This document shows positions 30,955-41,150 of a stretch of 64,000 bases of DNA, piece after piece. A model generated the notes under the pieces. The model saw only the letters and a list, made by a program, of their open reading frames with translations, was not told where the DNA came from and did not search any database. The position numbers and the translations under genes are program-made. Each line of letters starts with the position of its first letter. The stretch's first letter is position 1. The stretch is from Psococerastis gibbosa (taxonomy: Eukaryota > Arthropoda > Insecta > Psocodea > Psocidae), in assembly GCA_963971405.1 (NCBI GenBank), contig OZ020491.1, forward strand, positions 31,051,019 to 31,115,018. The letters run 5' to 3'.

Positions 30955-31195
30955 TGTAGTATTATATGGTATATACTGTATATGACACTGACATCGAATT
31001 AACTTTGGTTGAAGAGGTAGCCTCCTCGTTTTAAACGAAAATAGAGGATATGGAAAAAACTGGGCTTGGCGGGATTCGAACCTTACTGGACTTGTCGGAG
31101 CTTGTGGTCCAGCGGTTAAGACGACGCCTCGGTTAGGCGTAGATCGTGGGTTCGAATACCGTCAAGCCCAGTTTTTTCCATATCCTCTAATTAGG
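30955..31195. repeat. Inverted pair of tRNA-headed SINEs
   Basis: Bases 30955-31083 are a minus-strand SINE body plus B box; 31091-31190 is a plus-strand tRNA-like head (GTGGTCCAGCGGTTAAGACG A box; GTGGGTTCGAATACC B box). The segments AGAGGATATGGAAAAAACTG and its complement bracket the locus, making a ~150-bp palindrome. Same family as 21490-21695. Confidence 0.65.
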
Positions 31196-31289
31196 TATAA
31201 AGTAATTTGTATACATGAAGAAAAATACAAGTAATTATCATTATTATTATTATTTATAATTTTTAATGGTATGATACTGATTTGAATTT

Positions 31290-31497
31290 AAAACTAAGTC
31301 CTTTACTAATACAGACGTGAAATAAAAAAGAAATTTGCATAATCAAGATTGCGTTTACTGAGCGAACCCCCGACAAGTTTATTAACTTGGGGGCCCACAG
31401 TTTTTTTTATTACAATGGTATAATTCATTATATTTATAAATATATTCCTTCGGCGCAGGGGAGTACCGGCCGAAGAAGAAGAAAAAATACTCCCCAT
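31290..31497 (+). repeat. Non-LTR retrotransposon 3' end, family L1x
   Basis: Contains 'CCCCCGACAAGTTTATTAACT' and ends TTCGGCGCAGGGGAGTACC then GGCCGAAGAAGAAGAAAAAA. The same 3' end terminates the minus-strand LINE at 62095 and the fragment at 41059-41145. A 5'-truncated insertion lacking coding sequence. Confidence 0.7.
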
Positions 31498-32228
31498 AAC
31501 CTTAATGGGACAAATACTAAATTAATACTAAAATACTAAAAATAATTCCTATTTTCTTTTTAGAGAGAAACCTGCAAAGAGAAGATGATATGATACTTTC
31601 CAGCGAAGAGGAGATGAAATGTGCAACTAAAAACCACAGTACGTGAAGGCATCACCAGCAGCTACTCAGTTACTTCAAGACCAAGAAAAGGCTATTTTAC
31701 TCATGAATGAGGCAATCCGACGCTTCAACCAACATATAGTCCCAAGGGTTAAGAAGTCATAGTCAATGAAGTCACCTCAAGGCTTCTATGAATTATTTTC
31801 CATATTGTTTTATGAAGGTTTGTTTTGGCATGTTGTAATATAACAATAGATATCCAACTATCCGATTTTATTGACCATTCGGATAATCAAACATTTGGAT
31901 AAGGGGAGTTTCACAAAAGGATAAAATCAATATAAGGCATAATTGTATTTCTTATTTATGAATTGAGTACAACATCAGTACTGTAACTAGGTACATAAAA
32001 GAAAGTTGAATTTGACAAATATCACATCGAAAGTAAGCTATTTGACTATTTGAAGCTAAGACACCCATTCACACAGCTTTTATTACCTACCTGATAATAT
32101 TCGGATAATTGGAGATTCTATTAATTATCATTGGGATAGTAGACCTAATAGTTCGGTTAGTAGGAGCACTATCATACATTGAAGTCATCGATAGTCTATA
32201 AAAGCAAAAACCATAAATACAATTCAAA
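31498..32228. other. Upstream region of the NLR-like gene
   Basis: At ~31639-31760 a plus-strand frame reads 'ASPAATQLLQDQEKAILLMNEAIRRF' (in two phrases) to a stop at ~31761, perhaps a final exon or transposon-gene remnant; no family recognised. Otherwise AT-rich, with 'TTCGGATAAT'-type repeats at ~31880 and ~32100. Confidence 0.35.
32197..32204 (+). promoter_or_regulatory. Candidate TATA box of the NLR-like gene
   Basis: TATAAAAG lies 25 bases before the ATG at 32229. If used, transcription would start at or just before the start codon, leaving almost no 5' leader. Confidence 0.35.
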
Positions 32229-35200
32229 ATGGAGGATGAAGACGTTAGCAACGACCAATGTCAATATTTTCTACCATTCCCCAAAACCATTCACGTGGAT
32301 CGTAACTTAAAATATAGCAAACGCGATATCCACTTAATTATAGAAAACGATGTCGAGCCAATACAAGCTAAAAACTTGACAGCGAGTGAAAAACTATACT
32401 TCCTTGGAAGGCCTCCTTACCCAAGTATACAAACACTAGTGACCCTGGCTGCAAAAGTTTATCAAGAAAATAAAGAAGGGAAAAAATCATATGATGACCA
32501 GCTTCCCAACGGCTGGGAATTGTTAACTACTGCCTATAATGAAAGTTATAATAATCATTATTTTGGTGCTGCTTATTGGAACCCCAAATTTCAACAAATT
32601 GTGGTTGCCCATCGTGGAACTGTCCCAACTGAGATTGGAACATTATGGGCAGATTTTCGTGGCATAATACAAAATCAATATACGTCACAAATAAATTCAG
32701 CAGTTACATTTGCTGATCATTTTCGATCAGTTGTGATGAAATGCAATGAGAAACCGAATGTCTGTATACAACTATCATTTACAGGGCACTCATTAGGGGG
32801 ATGGTTAGCACAAATAACAACATTTACAACTAAATTCTTCTCTTCCAAACCATCCGAATGTTCTAGGAAACGTTTAGAGTTTGTCAAAGATGAAACAGTT
32901 ACTGTTCATGCTCACACTGTAGTGTTTGACAGCCCGGGGGCTAGAGACATATTACGAAAACTAAAAAAGGATTTCTATCTAAGATATGTGAATGATCCTT
33001 CCTTTTCAAAAAAGAAGTTAGACATAACGACATTCCTATCTGCTCCAAACCTTATCAACACCTGCCTTTTGCATCAAGGCACAATTTACAGGATCTTTCC
33101 CGACTTGCCTGAGCGATCAACTCCTGATTTCGGAAAATATACACTACAAGCGCACACCATAGATATAATAGAAAAAACTATTACCAATAACGATGTGTTT
33201 GAGAAGAAAATAGTACTAGACTGGCCAGAAGTCGAAAGAGGGTTCCTTCTGAGCATTATTTCCACTTTGAAGATGTTCACAAAGTTTTGGAGAGGAGACG
33301 GGGAACGTAACGAGTATGAATACTTTCATAAATTAGCCCAGGATGTTCGGTATTATGATCCAAAGCCTGACAATGCGGGAATTTATGCGAGGATGCGTTA
33401 CCAGGTAAAGAATGTTGATGATGGAAAAATTAAATTAAATGTACTTTCAAAGTCAGAGGCAGAATTTTTGAATGGTATAATAGAAAATAGGAAACGTTTG
33501 TGTCGGACTGCCATTAGAACGTTCTTTGAGAATTTGACTCTTGAAGGGATAGCTGGTCAAGAAATTTCAGATTTGTTAAATGCTTTTGACGTAATTAATG
33601 GTGAAATATCATCAGCAACAAACGAAAATCTGACTAAGTTGATTCTTTACATTAAAAATGCATCCCACTTTTTTCCATTTTTAATCCAAAATATGTCACA
33701 AGTTAAAAAAGAAGTAGGATTTAATTTACGAGATGCAGTGCCAAATTTTACAGGGAGGGAAACAGAACTGATTGAAATAGCTACTGCGCTTAAACAAACA
33801 AGAACAATTATTTTAAGTGGCATAGGAGGCGTCGGGAAAACTGAGTTAGCTGTCAACTACGCTAATCGCTATTACCATAACGGGGAGGGTAGTGTGTTAT
33901 GGATACACTCTGAATCTAGTGACGTAATCGTCGACTCACTTTTTAGGCTACAAGAGGAATTGAATTTAAAGCCTCGCAATGAAATAGGGAATTTAAAGGC
34001 CATGGAAACAATGTTAGAAGAAGTGCTGGCATGGTTAAAAAATCAAAACGTTTTGTTAATATTTGACAACGTTGATGATTACGAAGAAATAGAAAAATTG
34101 TTTCAACTGGCTGGTAGCAATGTACGAGCATTGATCACAACACAAAAAGAGAATATTTCAAGTCAACTGACTCTGGTGGAAATCAACATTAATCTGTTAT
34201 CTGAAGATATGGCTGTTCAACTTCTAAAAATTTCTTTGAACTACAGCAAGTCCCAGAACGAAAACGAGATAAGGCTACTTGCAAAAACATTAGGTTGCTT
34301 ACCATTGGCATTAAATCTCGCAATTGCATTCTTGCAAAGAGACGTGAGATTGCGCCATAATATAATGGAGTATATTCTGGCACTTGAAGACTCATATGAT
34401 ACGACGCTCTCAGTGTTGGGAAGCTTTAACAGATCTATTTATATGGCATTTACAAGTGCGACAAAAAAATTAAAAAAGTCAGAAGACGGTTTATTTTGTT
34501 TAGAGGTTTTAAACTATTTAGCCTACTTAGAACCTGACTGCATTCAGCCCGAACTTTTTATAGAGCTCGCCGTAAAGAAATATGGAAAAAGCCATACTGC
34601 CGCTTCTAACTTGATAATGAATTGCTGCAAAATGCTCGAATGCTGTAAATTGATCGCTATAAAAGAAAATACAAATGAAATAGGTATACACAGACTTGTG
34701 CAAGAGGTTGTTCGGATAAATATTATTAAGAAAAGAAATGATGGTAACAGCCAAGTGGGAGAAGTTGAAGCCCTGCAGAATGTTATACTATTGATGAATA
34801 ATTTGCCAAGCGACTATGAAGAATGCAAAGCTAGGCACATAGCTGGTATTTGGAATCACGCCAAGCAATATCCCCTGCTAATAGATAAATTTATCGTTAA
34901 CGACGTAGATTATTTTCAATTTCTATTAGCTTCATGTATTAGCTGCAAAATAATAGATGACATATTGAAAGAATTGCAACCAAGTGAATGTTGGAAACTC
35001 ATAAATGGCCACAACGCAAATAAAAATAACACCGCTATGCATACGGTGGCGCTCTCTGGAAACGAGGAATTGTTAACTATTTTGATAGAAAGGGGAGGGG
35101 ATGTTAATTTGGCACTTGAATCCAATAATTTGACTCCCATATTTTGTGGCATACGTAGCGAGAACCTGCAGGTTGTAAAGTGTCTCGTTGAAAATGGAGC

Positions 35201-38177
35201 ATTGCTTACTTTTAGTAACAACCGAAAAAAACAAACAAAAACGAAGAAGAAAACTTTAGTTCATTTCGCTGTGGAAATTAATAATTTTAGGACGCTGGAA
35301 TATCTTATCAAGGTGGGTGTTGACATAAATAATGTTGATAAATCAGGAAATCAACCAATAGTGCTAGCAGCGAGCCTTGGATATTGGGAACTTGTGCAAC
35401 TATTAGCTGATAATGGGGCAAATGTAAATGCTATGAACAGTGATGGAACCCAACCTATACACTGGGCATGCATTAGTGGCAACTTGGCTACAATTAAGTA
35501 TCTAGTTGACAACGGTGCTGATGTCAATGCTGTGAATAAACACAAAGATAGACCTATTTTTGGGGCTTATGAGAGTCACCAGCTTGATGCGATCAAGTTT
35601 CTCGTTGAACGGGGTGCAGACATAAATGTCCAGAACAAATCAGGCCAACGCATAATTCATTTGGCGTCTGCAATTGGCGATTTGATGGCTATTAAACTTC
35701 TATTTGAAAGCGGATCCGAAATAAATGTGGCTAATAAATACGATGGCTACCAACCAATCCATTTGGCGTCGAAAAATGGCCACCTAGATGTCGCTCGTTT
35801 TCTAGTCGACCACGGTTGTGATGTAAATACTAGAGTTGAAGACGGCGAACAACCAATTCACTGCGCAACAAAGGGTGGCCACTTGCACATAATCATGTAT
35901 CTTGTGAGTCACGGCGCTGACTTGAACGCTCCCAACAAGTATGGCAATCAACCTATACATTTAGCGTCTATGAACGGACATTTGGATATAATTGAGTATC
36001 TTGTTGATAGTGGTGCTGATATAAGGGCTGAGAATGCAGGAGGAGTACAACCAATTCACAACCCATCTTTAAATGGTAACTTAGAATTAATTATGATGCT
36101 GGTGAATAAAGGCGCTGATGTAAAAGCAACAAACAAAAATGGTGAACAGCCAATTCACTGGGCCTCTAAGGGAGGCCACTTGCTAGTTATTAATTATCTC
36201 ATAAACTGTGGGGCAGATGTTAATGTAGCAAATGAGGTTGGTTCACAGCCTATTCACATGGCCGTTGAATGTTTTAACATTGAACTTATAAACATTTTTA
36301 TTAATAACGGTGCAAGTGTGCATGCTGTTAATAACACCGGCGATCGTCCCATTCACTTGGCGTCTATGAGTGGTGATAATAATGCAATTAAATACCTCGT
36401 CGAAAATGGTGCGCAAGTAAGTATTAGAAATGAATTAGGAGAGGAACCCATTCATTTGGCGTCTGAAATCAGCAACTATGATGTCATTAAGTATCTTGTT
36501 GAAAACGGTGCTTCTGTACATACTCGGAGTCAATGTGGTGAGACACCAATTCATTGGGCAATAAAAGGTACTAACTACGAGGCAATTAAATATCTCGTTG
36601 CAACCGGAGCAGATGTACACGTTCCAAACAGATATGGAATACCACCACTACACATGGCATCAAAGTGTGGTAATGTACGGACAATTGAGGCTCTCATTGA
36701 TAATGGTGCATATGTGAACGCAGTGGATGAACAGGGTAACCACCCTATTGATCTGGCATGCGAAGGGTGCCACATAAACGCTATTCAGTGTCTTGTGGAA
36801 AAAGGAGCTGATGTTAACGCTGTAAGTAATGACAAATTATACCCTATTCACCGGTCGACTCATAAGGATCACATTCCAGCAATTATCTTTCTCGTTGATA
36901 ACGGCGCAATCGTAAATGTTGTTAACAAAAGTGGAGACCAGCCCATTCACATAGCATCTACATTAGGTTACTTGAATACCACTAAGCTTCTCGTTCAATA
37001 TGGCGCTAATGTTAATGCTAAAGTTAAAAACACGGGAATTCATCCTATTCACTTAGCAGCCATTTCTGGTCGCTTGACCATCATTGAGTTCCTAATCGAC
37101 AAAGGTGCTGGTGTAAACCAATTCACTAACAATGGGCTTCAACCAATTCACTTGGCGTCGGAATGTGGATATTTGGATATCATTAAGGTCCTCGTTGAAA
37201 GCGGAGCTGATGTAAATTCAAGGGTAAAAAAAACGGGAGAACGACCTATTCACATCGCGGCCCGTAAGAACCACATACCTGTGGTTATGTTTCTAATTAA
37301 AAATGGTGCAGATGTCAACAGTTCATGTAAATATGGTCAGCAACCTATTCACTTAATAACCATGAGGGGCAGCTTGAACGTCATTAGATGCCTTGTGGAA
37401 AACGGTGCTAATGCGCACGCTACGAATAATTTTGGGAACCAACCTATCCATTTGGCGTCTGAGCATGGTCATTTGGCCGTTGTTAAGTATCTTGTACGCA
37501 AGAGTGCTGATATTAATATTGCTAACAGAATAGGAAGACACCCCATTCATTTCGCGTCAGAAAGAGTGTACTTGGACATAATTGAGTTCCTCGTTCAAAA
37601 CGGAGACGATCTAAATGCTGCAGATAACAATGGACTAAGACCCATTCACATGGCTTACAAGTGCACACCGAAATATTTCCGTTGCTTTGACTCTGGAGAT
37701 ACTTACTACTATTTCAGTCCCATTTTTACTGGTATTCGTTACCAAGAAGACGAAAATTTGGCTTGCAAAATTGTTCATTTTCTCATCGAAAAAGGAGCCG
37801 ATGTAAACCTACCTGATAAGAGAGGCAACAGTTTTATCCACGATGTAGCAAGAGAAAATATTCCCGTTTTGAAAACTCTAGTGCGAGAAGGAGCTGATAT
37901 AAACATAAAAAACAATTTAGGAAATCAACCTATTCATTTCGCTGTGCTGGGAAAACTTTATTCAGCCATTCCCTTTTTAGTCAGCAATGGCGTGGATATT
38001 AATGCCAAAAACAATAAGGGTAAGAGGCCAATTGACTTTGCTATAAAATCCGGAGATGCTAAGATGATAGATATTTTAATTGAACATGGTGCTGATGTTG
38101 AAGATTTCGAACGTAATAGGCCTGGAGGGAGGCTTTCAATTCTTACATGCGTGACACCAAATTGGGAGAGCCTTTAG
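32229..38177 (+). CDS. Lipase-like / NB-ARC / ankyrin-repeat NLR-like protein (1982 aa)
   Basis: One uninterrupted exon. Residues ~85-330 are a class-3 (fungal-type) lipase-like alpha/beta hydrolase: 'GHSLGGWLAQ' with nucleophile Ser188, 'VFDSPGARD' with Asp234, and 'QAHTIDI' with His309 completing a plausible triad. Residues ~500-830 are an NB-ARC switch: 'NFTGRETEL' lead-in, P-loop 'GIGGVGKT' (531-538), Walker B 'VLLIFDNVDD' (608-617), 'ALITTQ' sensor, 'LGCLPLAL' GxP motif, then a winged-helix region ending 'IGIHRLVQEVVR'. Residues ~935-1965 hold about 30 ankyrin repeats, most beginning G-x-QPIHLAS. No signal peptide or membrane segment, so cytosolic. By analogy with STAND/NLR proteins, ankyrins would sense a ligand, NB-ARC would switch and oligomerise, and the lipase would act as effector; this is inference. 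No introns, which with the architecture raises horizontal transfer or retroposition. Confidence 0.9.
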   Translation: MEDEDVSNDQCQYFLPFPKTIHVDRNLKYSKRDIHLIIENDVEPIQAKNLTASEKLYFLGRPPYPSIQTLVTLAAKVYQENKEGKKSYDDQLPNGWELLTTAYNESYNNHYFGAAYWNPKFQQIVVAHRGTVPTEIGTLWADFRGIIQNQYTSQINSAVTFADHFRSVVMKCNEKPNVCIQLSFTGHSLGGWLAQITTFTTKFFSSKPSECSRKRLEFVKDETVTVHAHTVVFDSPGARDILRKLKKDFYLRYVNDPSFSKKKLDITTFLSAPNLINTCLLHQGTIYRIFPDLPERSTPDFGKYTLQAHTIDIIEKTITNNDVFEKKIVLDWPEVERGFLLSIISTLKMFTKFWRGDGERNEYEYFHKLAQDVRYYDPKPDNAGIYARMRYQVKNVDDGKIKLNVLSKSEAEFLNGIIENRKRLCRTAIRTFFENLTLEGIAGQEISDLLNAFDVINGEISSATNENLTKLILYIKNASHFFPFLIQNMSQVKKEVGFNLRDAVPNFTGRETELIEIATALKQTRTIILSGIGGVGKTELAVNYANRYYHNGEGSVLWIHSESSDVIVDSLFRLQEELNLKPRNEIGNLKAMETMLEEVLAWLKNQNVLLIFDNVDDYEEIEKLFQLAGSNVRALITTQKENISSQLTLVEININLLSEDMAVQLLKISLNYSKSQNENEIRLLAKTLGCLPLALNLAIAFLQRDVRLRHNIMEYILALEDSYDTTLSVLGSFNRSIYMAFTSATKKLKKSEDGLFCLEVLNYLAYLEPDCIQPELFIELAVKKYGKSHTAASNLIMNCCKMLECCKLIAIKENTNEIGIHRLVQEVVRINIIKKRNDGNSQVGEVEALQNVILLMNNLPSDYEECKARHIAGIWNHAKQYPLLIDKFIVNDVDYFQFLLASCISCKIIDDILKELQPSECWKLINGHNANKNNTAMHTVALSGNEELLTILIERGGDVNLALESNNLTPIFCGIRSENLQVVKCLVENGALLTFSNNRKKQTKTKKKTLVHFAVEINNFRTLEYLIKVGVDINNVDKSGNQPIVLAASLGYWELVQLLADNGANVNAMNSDGTQPIHWACISGNLATIKYLVDNGADVNAVNKHKDRPIFGAYESHQLDAIKFLVERGADINVQNKSGQRIIHLASAIGDLMAIKLLFESGSEINVANKYDGYQPIHLASKNGHLDVARFLVDHGCDVNTRVEDGEQPIHCATKGGHLHIIMYLVSHGADLNAPNKYGNQPIHLASMNGHLDIIEYLVDSGADIRAENAGGVQPIHNPSLNGNLELIMMLVNKGADVKATNKNGEQPIHWASKGGHLLVINYLINCGADVNVANEVGSQPIHMAVECFNIELINIFINNGASVHAVNNTGDRPIHLASMSGDNNAIKYLVENGAQVSIRNELGEEPIHLASEISNYDVIKYLVENGASVHTRSQCGETPIHWAIKGTNYEAIKYLVATGADVHVPNRYGIPPLHMASKCGNVRTIEALIDNGAYVNAVDEQGNHPIDLACEGCHINAIQCLVEKGADVNAVSNDKLYPIHRSTHKDHIPAIIFLVDNGAIVNVVNKSGDQPIHIASTLGYLNTTKLLVQYGANVNAKVKNTGIHPIHLAAISGRLTIIEFLIDKGAGVNQFTNNGLQPIHLASECGYLDIIKVLVESGADVNSRVKKTGERPIHIAARKNHIPVVMFLIKNGADVNSSCKYGQQPIHLITMRGSLNVIRCLVENGANAHATNNFGNQPIHLASEHGHLAVVKYLVRKSADINIANRIGRHPIHFASERVYLDIIEFLVQNGDDLNAADNNGLRPIHMAYKCTPKYFRCFDSGDTYYYFSPIFTGIRYQEDENLACKIVHFLIEKGADVNLPDKRGNSFIHDVARENIPVLKTLVREGADINIKNNLGNQPIHFAVLGKLYSAIPFLVSNGVDINAKNNKGKRPIDFAIKSGDAKMIDILIEHGADVEDFERNRPGGRLSILTCVTPNWESL

Positions 38178-38199
38178 CTGTAAATTTCACCCAGCAAAG

Positions 38200-38635
38200 T
38201 TAATATTTTTCTTCTTCCTCTCTGTTTTCTTCTTCCCCCTTAATGTCGCGTGCGCAGCACGGGGAGGTTGCCCCGAACCCATTTCCTGAACTCGCCCGGT
38301 CGGGCGCTAACGCATTGAGCTCGGCCATTGTTTTCCTCTTGCTCCGGCGAGTTGTTTAATCCTATCCTCGAGGGTTGTCCTCGGTCTTCCGTTGGTTCTT
38401 CTTCCTTGTGGCTTTGCTTCCACCAACGTCCGGGTGGTCCTGTTTTCGTCCAGCCTTTGGACGTGGCTGCTTGCAGCTTGTCCTCAATTTTTCAATGATT
38501 AGTAAAGAGGAAAAACAATGGCCAGTTCAAGACGTTAACGTCCACCCGGGTCGAGTACAATACAAGAAATGGGTCTGGGGCGACCCTCTCACGCTGCGCA
38601 CACGGGACGAAGAGGTGAGAGGAAGATGAGAAGTA
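38200..38635. repeat. Inverted pair of non-LTR 3' tails
   Basis: Minus strand (38345-38200) reads 'GRPRTTLEDRIKQLAG' then 'KQWPSSMR' and stop, the tail of a non-LTR ORF, followed by GAAGAAGAAAACAGAGAGG. Plus strand 38505-38635 carries the same sequence block ('CAATGGCC.', 'GAAATGGGT.TGGGG', 'GCTGCGCACACGGGACGAAG') in the opposite direction. The two form an inverted repeat with ~130-bp arms just after the NLR-like gene. Confidence 0.6.
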
Positions 38636-40029
38636 AAGACATGATTCTTTGGTTGTAACCGGTTGGGTTTTTGGCAGCCATTACTGAAGTAGTTGCCTTA
38701 TTTACTGCGACTAGATTAGCCTCCTATTACAAACTGACGTTTCAAACTGTAACTCTCAGAGGTTACCCCTATCCATAACTCAGTTAACTGTGTGAGTGCT
38801 CCCGTTTTCGGCTCGCCATTAGTCCGAATATCATTTGCCAACGTAGCCTTGCCACTCAACAACCGTTTTACAAACTTACCAACGCCCACAAGACTTTTCG
38901 TTTGTGTTTTGAACAAAGCTGTTATTTGAATATTCTGATATTTTTTTTGTTTGGCTCTTATGATGAACACAGTCATTTAGACCACCGGAACCGCATCAGC
39001 ACAGTGGTGAAACAATAACAAAAGAAAGACACGCGCAAACGAAGTTAATTGTCTTGTAACCTAATATGGAATTGCTATTGTAACATTTCTACATCGGCCC
39101 TATTGGGGGGGGGGGGGGGGGCGGGGGGTCCGTGGGAGGGTAGTGGTATGATGCCACCCGCTGGTACTTGTCAAGCCCCCCCCCGCCCCAGCATTTTCCA
39201 GGAAATATAACAGATTTATGAAAAATAATAATAAACAAACGAACAATTAAAAATATGAAAGTTTCTTTTCGCAAAGTGCACCGTAAAAATAATTAACATA
39301 TTCACATAAGCGCAAAAATTGAACTATTTTAATGACATGTTGGCAATTTCGGAGTTTCAGACTGCTCATCGGTCAATGTTTGAGTTTGAATCAGCACAGC
39401 ATGCAATGACATTAATTTTAAGTTTTTGGGGCTCTGAACATCCACCTACTTCCCCCCCCCCCCCCCCCCAAGGACGGAGGGGTAGGGTAATTTGGTAAAT
39501 CTATTGTATAAATTGATTTATTCCGCTCTGATTTGATCTATCTTACATTTGTTTTTCCTATTTTGACCCACAACTTCCCCCCCCCCCCAAACAAAATGGG
39601 CTGGATCCGCCGCTGCTCCCCCCTCCCCTTGACGTGATTTGATTTGATGACTTAATTTAACTACTACAAGAAGGAAGATCCGTTCGATGGATGATTCTGA
39701 CAATCGTAGCAGTCTTAAGAGATAATATGTGATAATGTGAAAATATATAATTTTCTATCATGCGTTCACTGTGTGAATGAGTTTTTCCTTAGCAGTAATA
39801 TAAGTCCTGAATCTACTGAGAGTGTTGAAGCAGATCAGCTGATCGTATGGGCTAGTTGGAAGAGGTGAGGCGAGCGATGATGCTTGCCTCACAAAGTCAA
39901 GTCAAATTGTACAAAACATGGTAATACCATCCCCCATCCCCAAGCTGGCGTTTGATTGGGGCAACGGGCTTATGCAATATACAGTAAGTACAGTGCTGCT
40001 AAACAATTATTTTTATGATTTATTTTTAA
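38636..40029. other. Non-coding stretch with long G and C runs
   Basis: No gene. Contains G17 near 39104-39121, C9 near 39177, C18 near 39452 and C10 near 39578, the last followed by 'GGCTGGATCCGCCGCTG', probably ends of decayed small TIR elements whose partners could not be paired with confidence. Confidence 0.4.
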
Positions 40030-41055
40030 TAATAATATTTTTTTTCCTTGTCCAGTACTCCCTGGACTAGGAGAATATATTACAATACAATAACTTACAG
40101 GCATACAATTTATGGTAGGGTACCAAAAACCCCCTTAGGGGTTTGTCTGGTCGAGTTGGTTACAAAATGTTGCCTCAGTACGATATGCAAAGAAGACATT
40201 GTACGTTAGTTACGTTTGTAAAAACCAGTTTTTTATTAATTTTTTAACTGAACCAATATTCTGTATTATGAGTAGTTCGTCGGGTAATTCTTTAAACACC
40301 GACGGAATAGCAACACATAGTTCGGCTTGTCCATATTTGTCAAAATACATTGGTTCCATAAATCTTTTGTATTGGACACCCTCTCTTCTTGCCACATTTC
40401 TTAAACTTGGAGTATAATTTTTGTATTCGTTTCTGCAGCCTGATCGAGGCGATTATAATACCGGGGTTAAATAAATACCTTAGGATTATAACTGTAAACA
40501 AACAAATTTTGAATAGCACTTTCCATTATAAAATTATCTTGTTTACATTTTTAATACCAGGGGATTAAATAAATACCAGTATTATAATCGCCTCAATCAG
40601 GCTGCTGTAGTAGTTCGTTGTTATCAAGTTATATTTATACAAGTCATAAACAGTCATATACTTAAACTTTTTAAATAAATTGAGATCTTGCGGGACTGCT
40701 TTTTTGTATATAGTTTTAGTTGACTTCTTTGAATACTCACCACTCTGTCTAGAGATGTTTTTTGCGCTGTCCCATGCTATGACACAGCTTTATAAACGAT
40801 AATTAAATATTTTTTCGCTTAAGGTTTTCGTGAGTGTAGAAAGGGCATAGGTACAAGATTTCAGACGGTTACATAGTAAGTTAATATGTTCTTTCCATTT
40901 TAGTTGGTCATCGATTATTAAGCCTAAATATTTCTGTGACGTTACTTGAGGTAGTATTGAGTTGCACGAGCAGTACGATGTGGAGAAGGCCTTATTTTGA
41001 TTAAGGTGTAAGCATTGATGATTATGGTATCTTATTTTAACTTCTGTTGCAACTG
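40030..41055 (-). pseudogene. Non-LTR retrotransposon relic (minus strand)
   Basis: Minus-strand translation gives 'VTSQKYLGLIIDDQLKWKEHIN' (as 'QKYLGLIIDDQLKW' near 40950-40900), then near the 3' end 'FKELPDELL...SVKKLIKNWFL', the standard C-terminus of reverse-transcriptase ORFs. Frames are broken in between. A 3' A-rich end corresponds to T-run at 40035-40047. Confidence 0.7.
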
Positions 41056-41150
41056 TATTTTTTTTTTTTTCTTCTTCTTCGGCCGGTACTCCCCTGCGCC
41101 GAAGGAATATATTTATAAATTAACAATTATACCCTTATAATACGGGATAA
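41056..41150 (-). repeat. Non-LTR 3' end, family L1x (minus strand)
   Basis: T-run then CTTCTTCTTCGGCCGGTACT and 'GAATATATTTATAAATTAAC', the same 3' end as at 62095-62180 (minus) and 31435-31497 (plus). Confidence 0.75.

Noticed and set aside
31091-31190. Functional tRNA gene
   Set aside because: A and B boxes are present but the acceptor stem and anticodon arm do not form properly, and the same head recurs in SINE context at 21490-21695.
32229-38177. Bacterial contamination or endosymbiont contig as source of the NB-ARC/ankyrin gene
   Set aside because: Flanks on both sides contain the same SINE and LINE families as the rest of the window; no bacterial genes or ribosome-binding sites lie nearby. 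Ancient transfer remains possible, contamination is unlikely.
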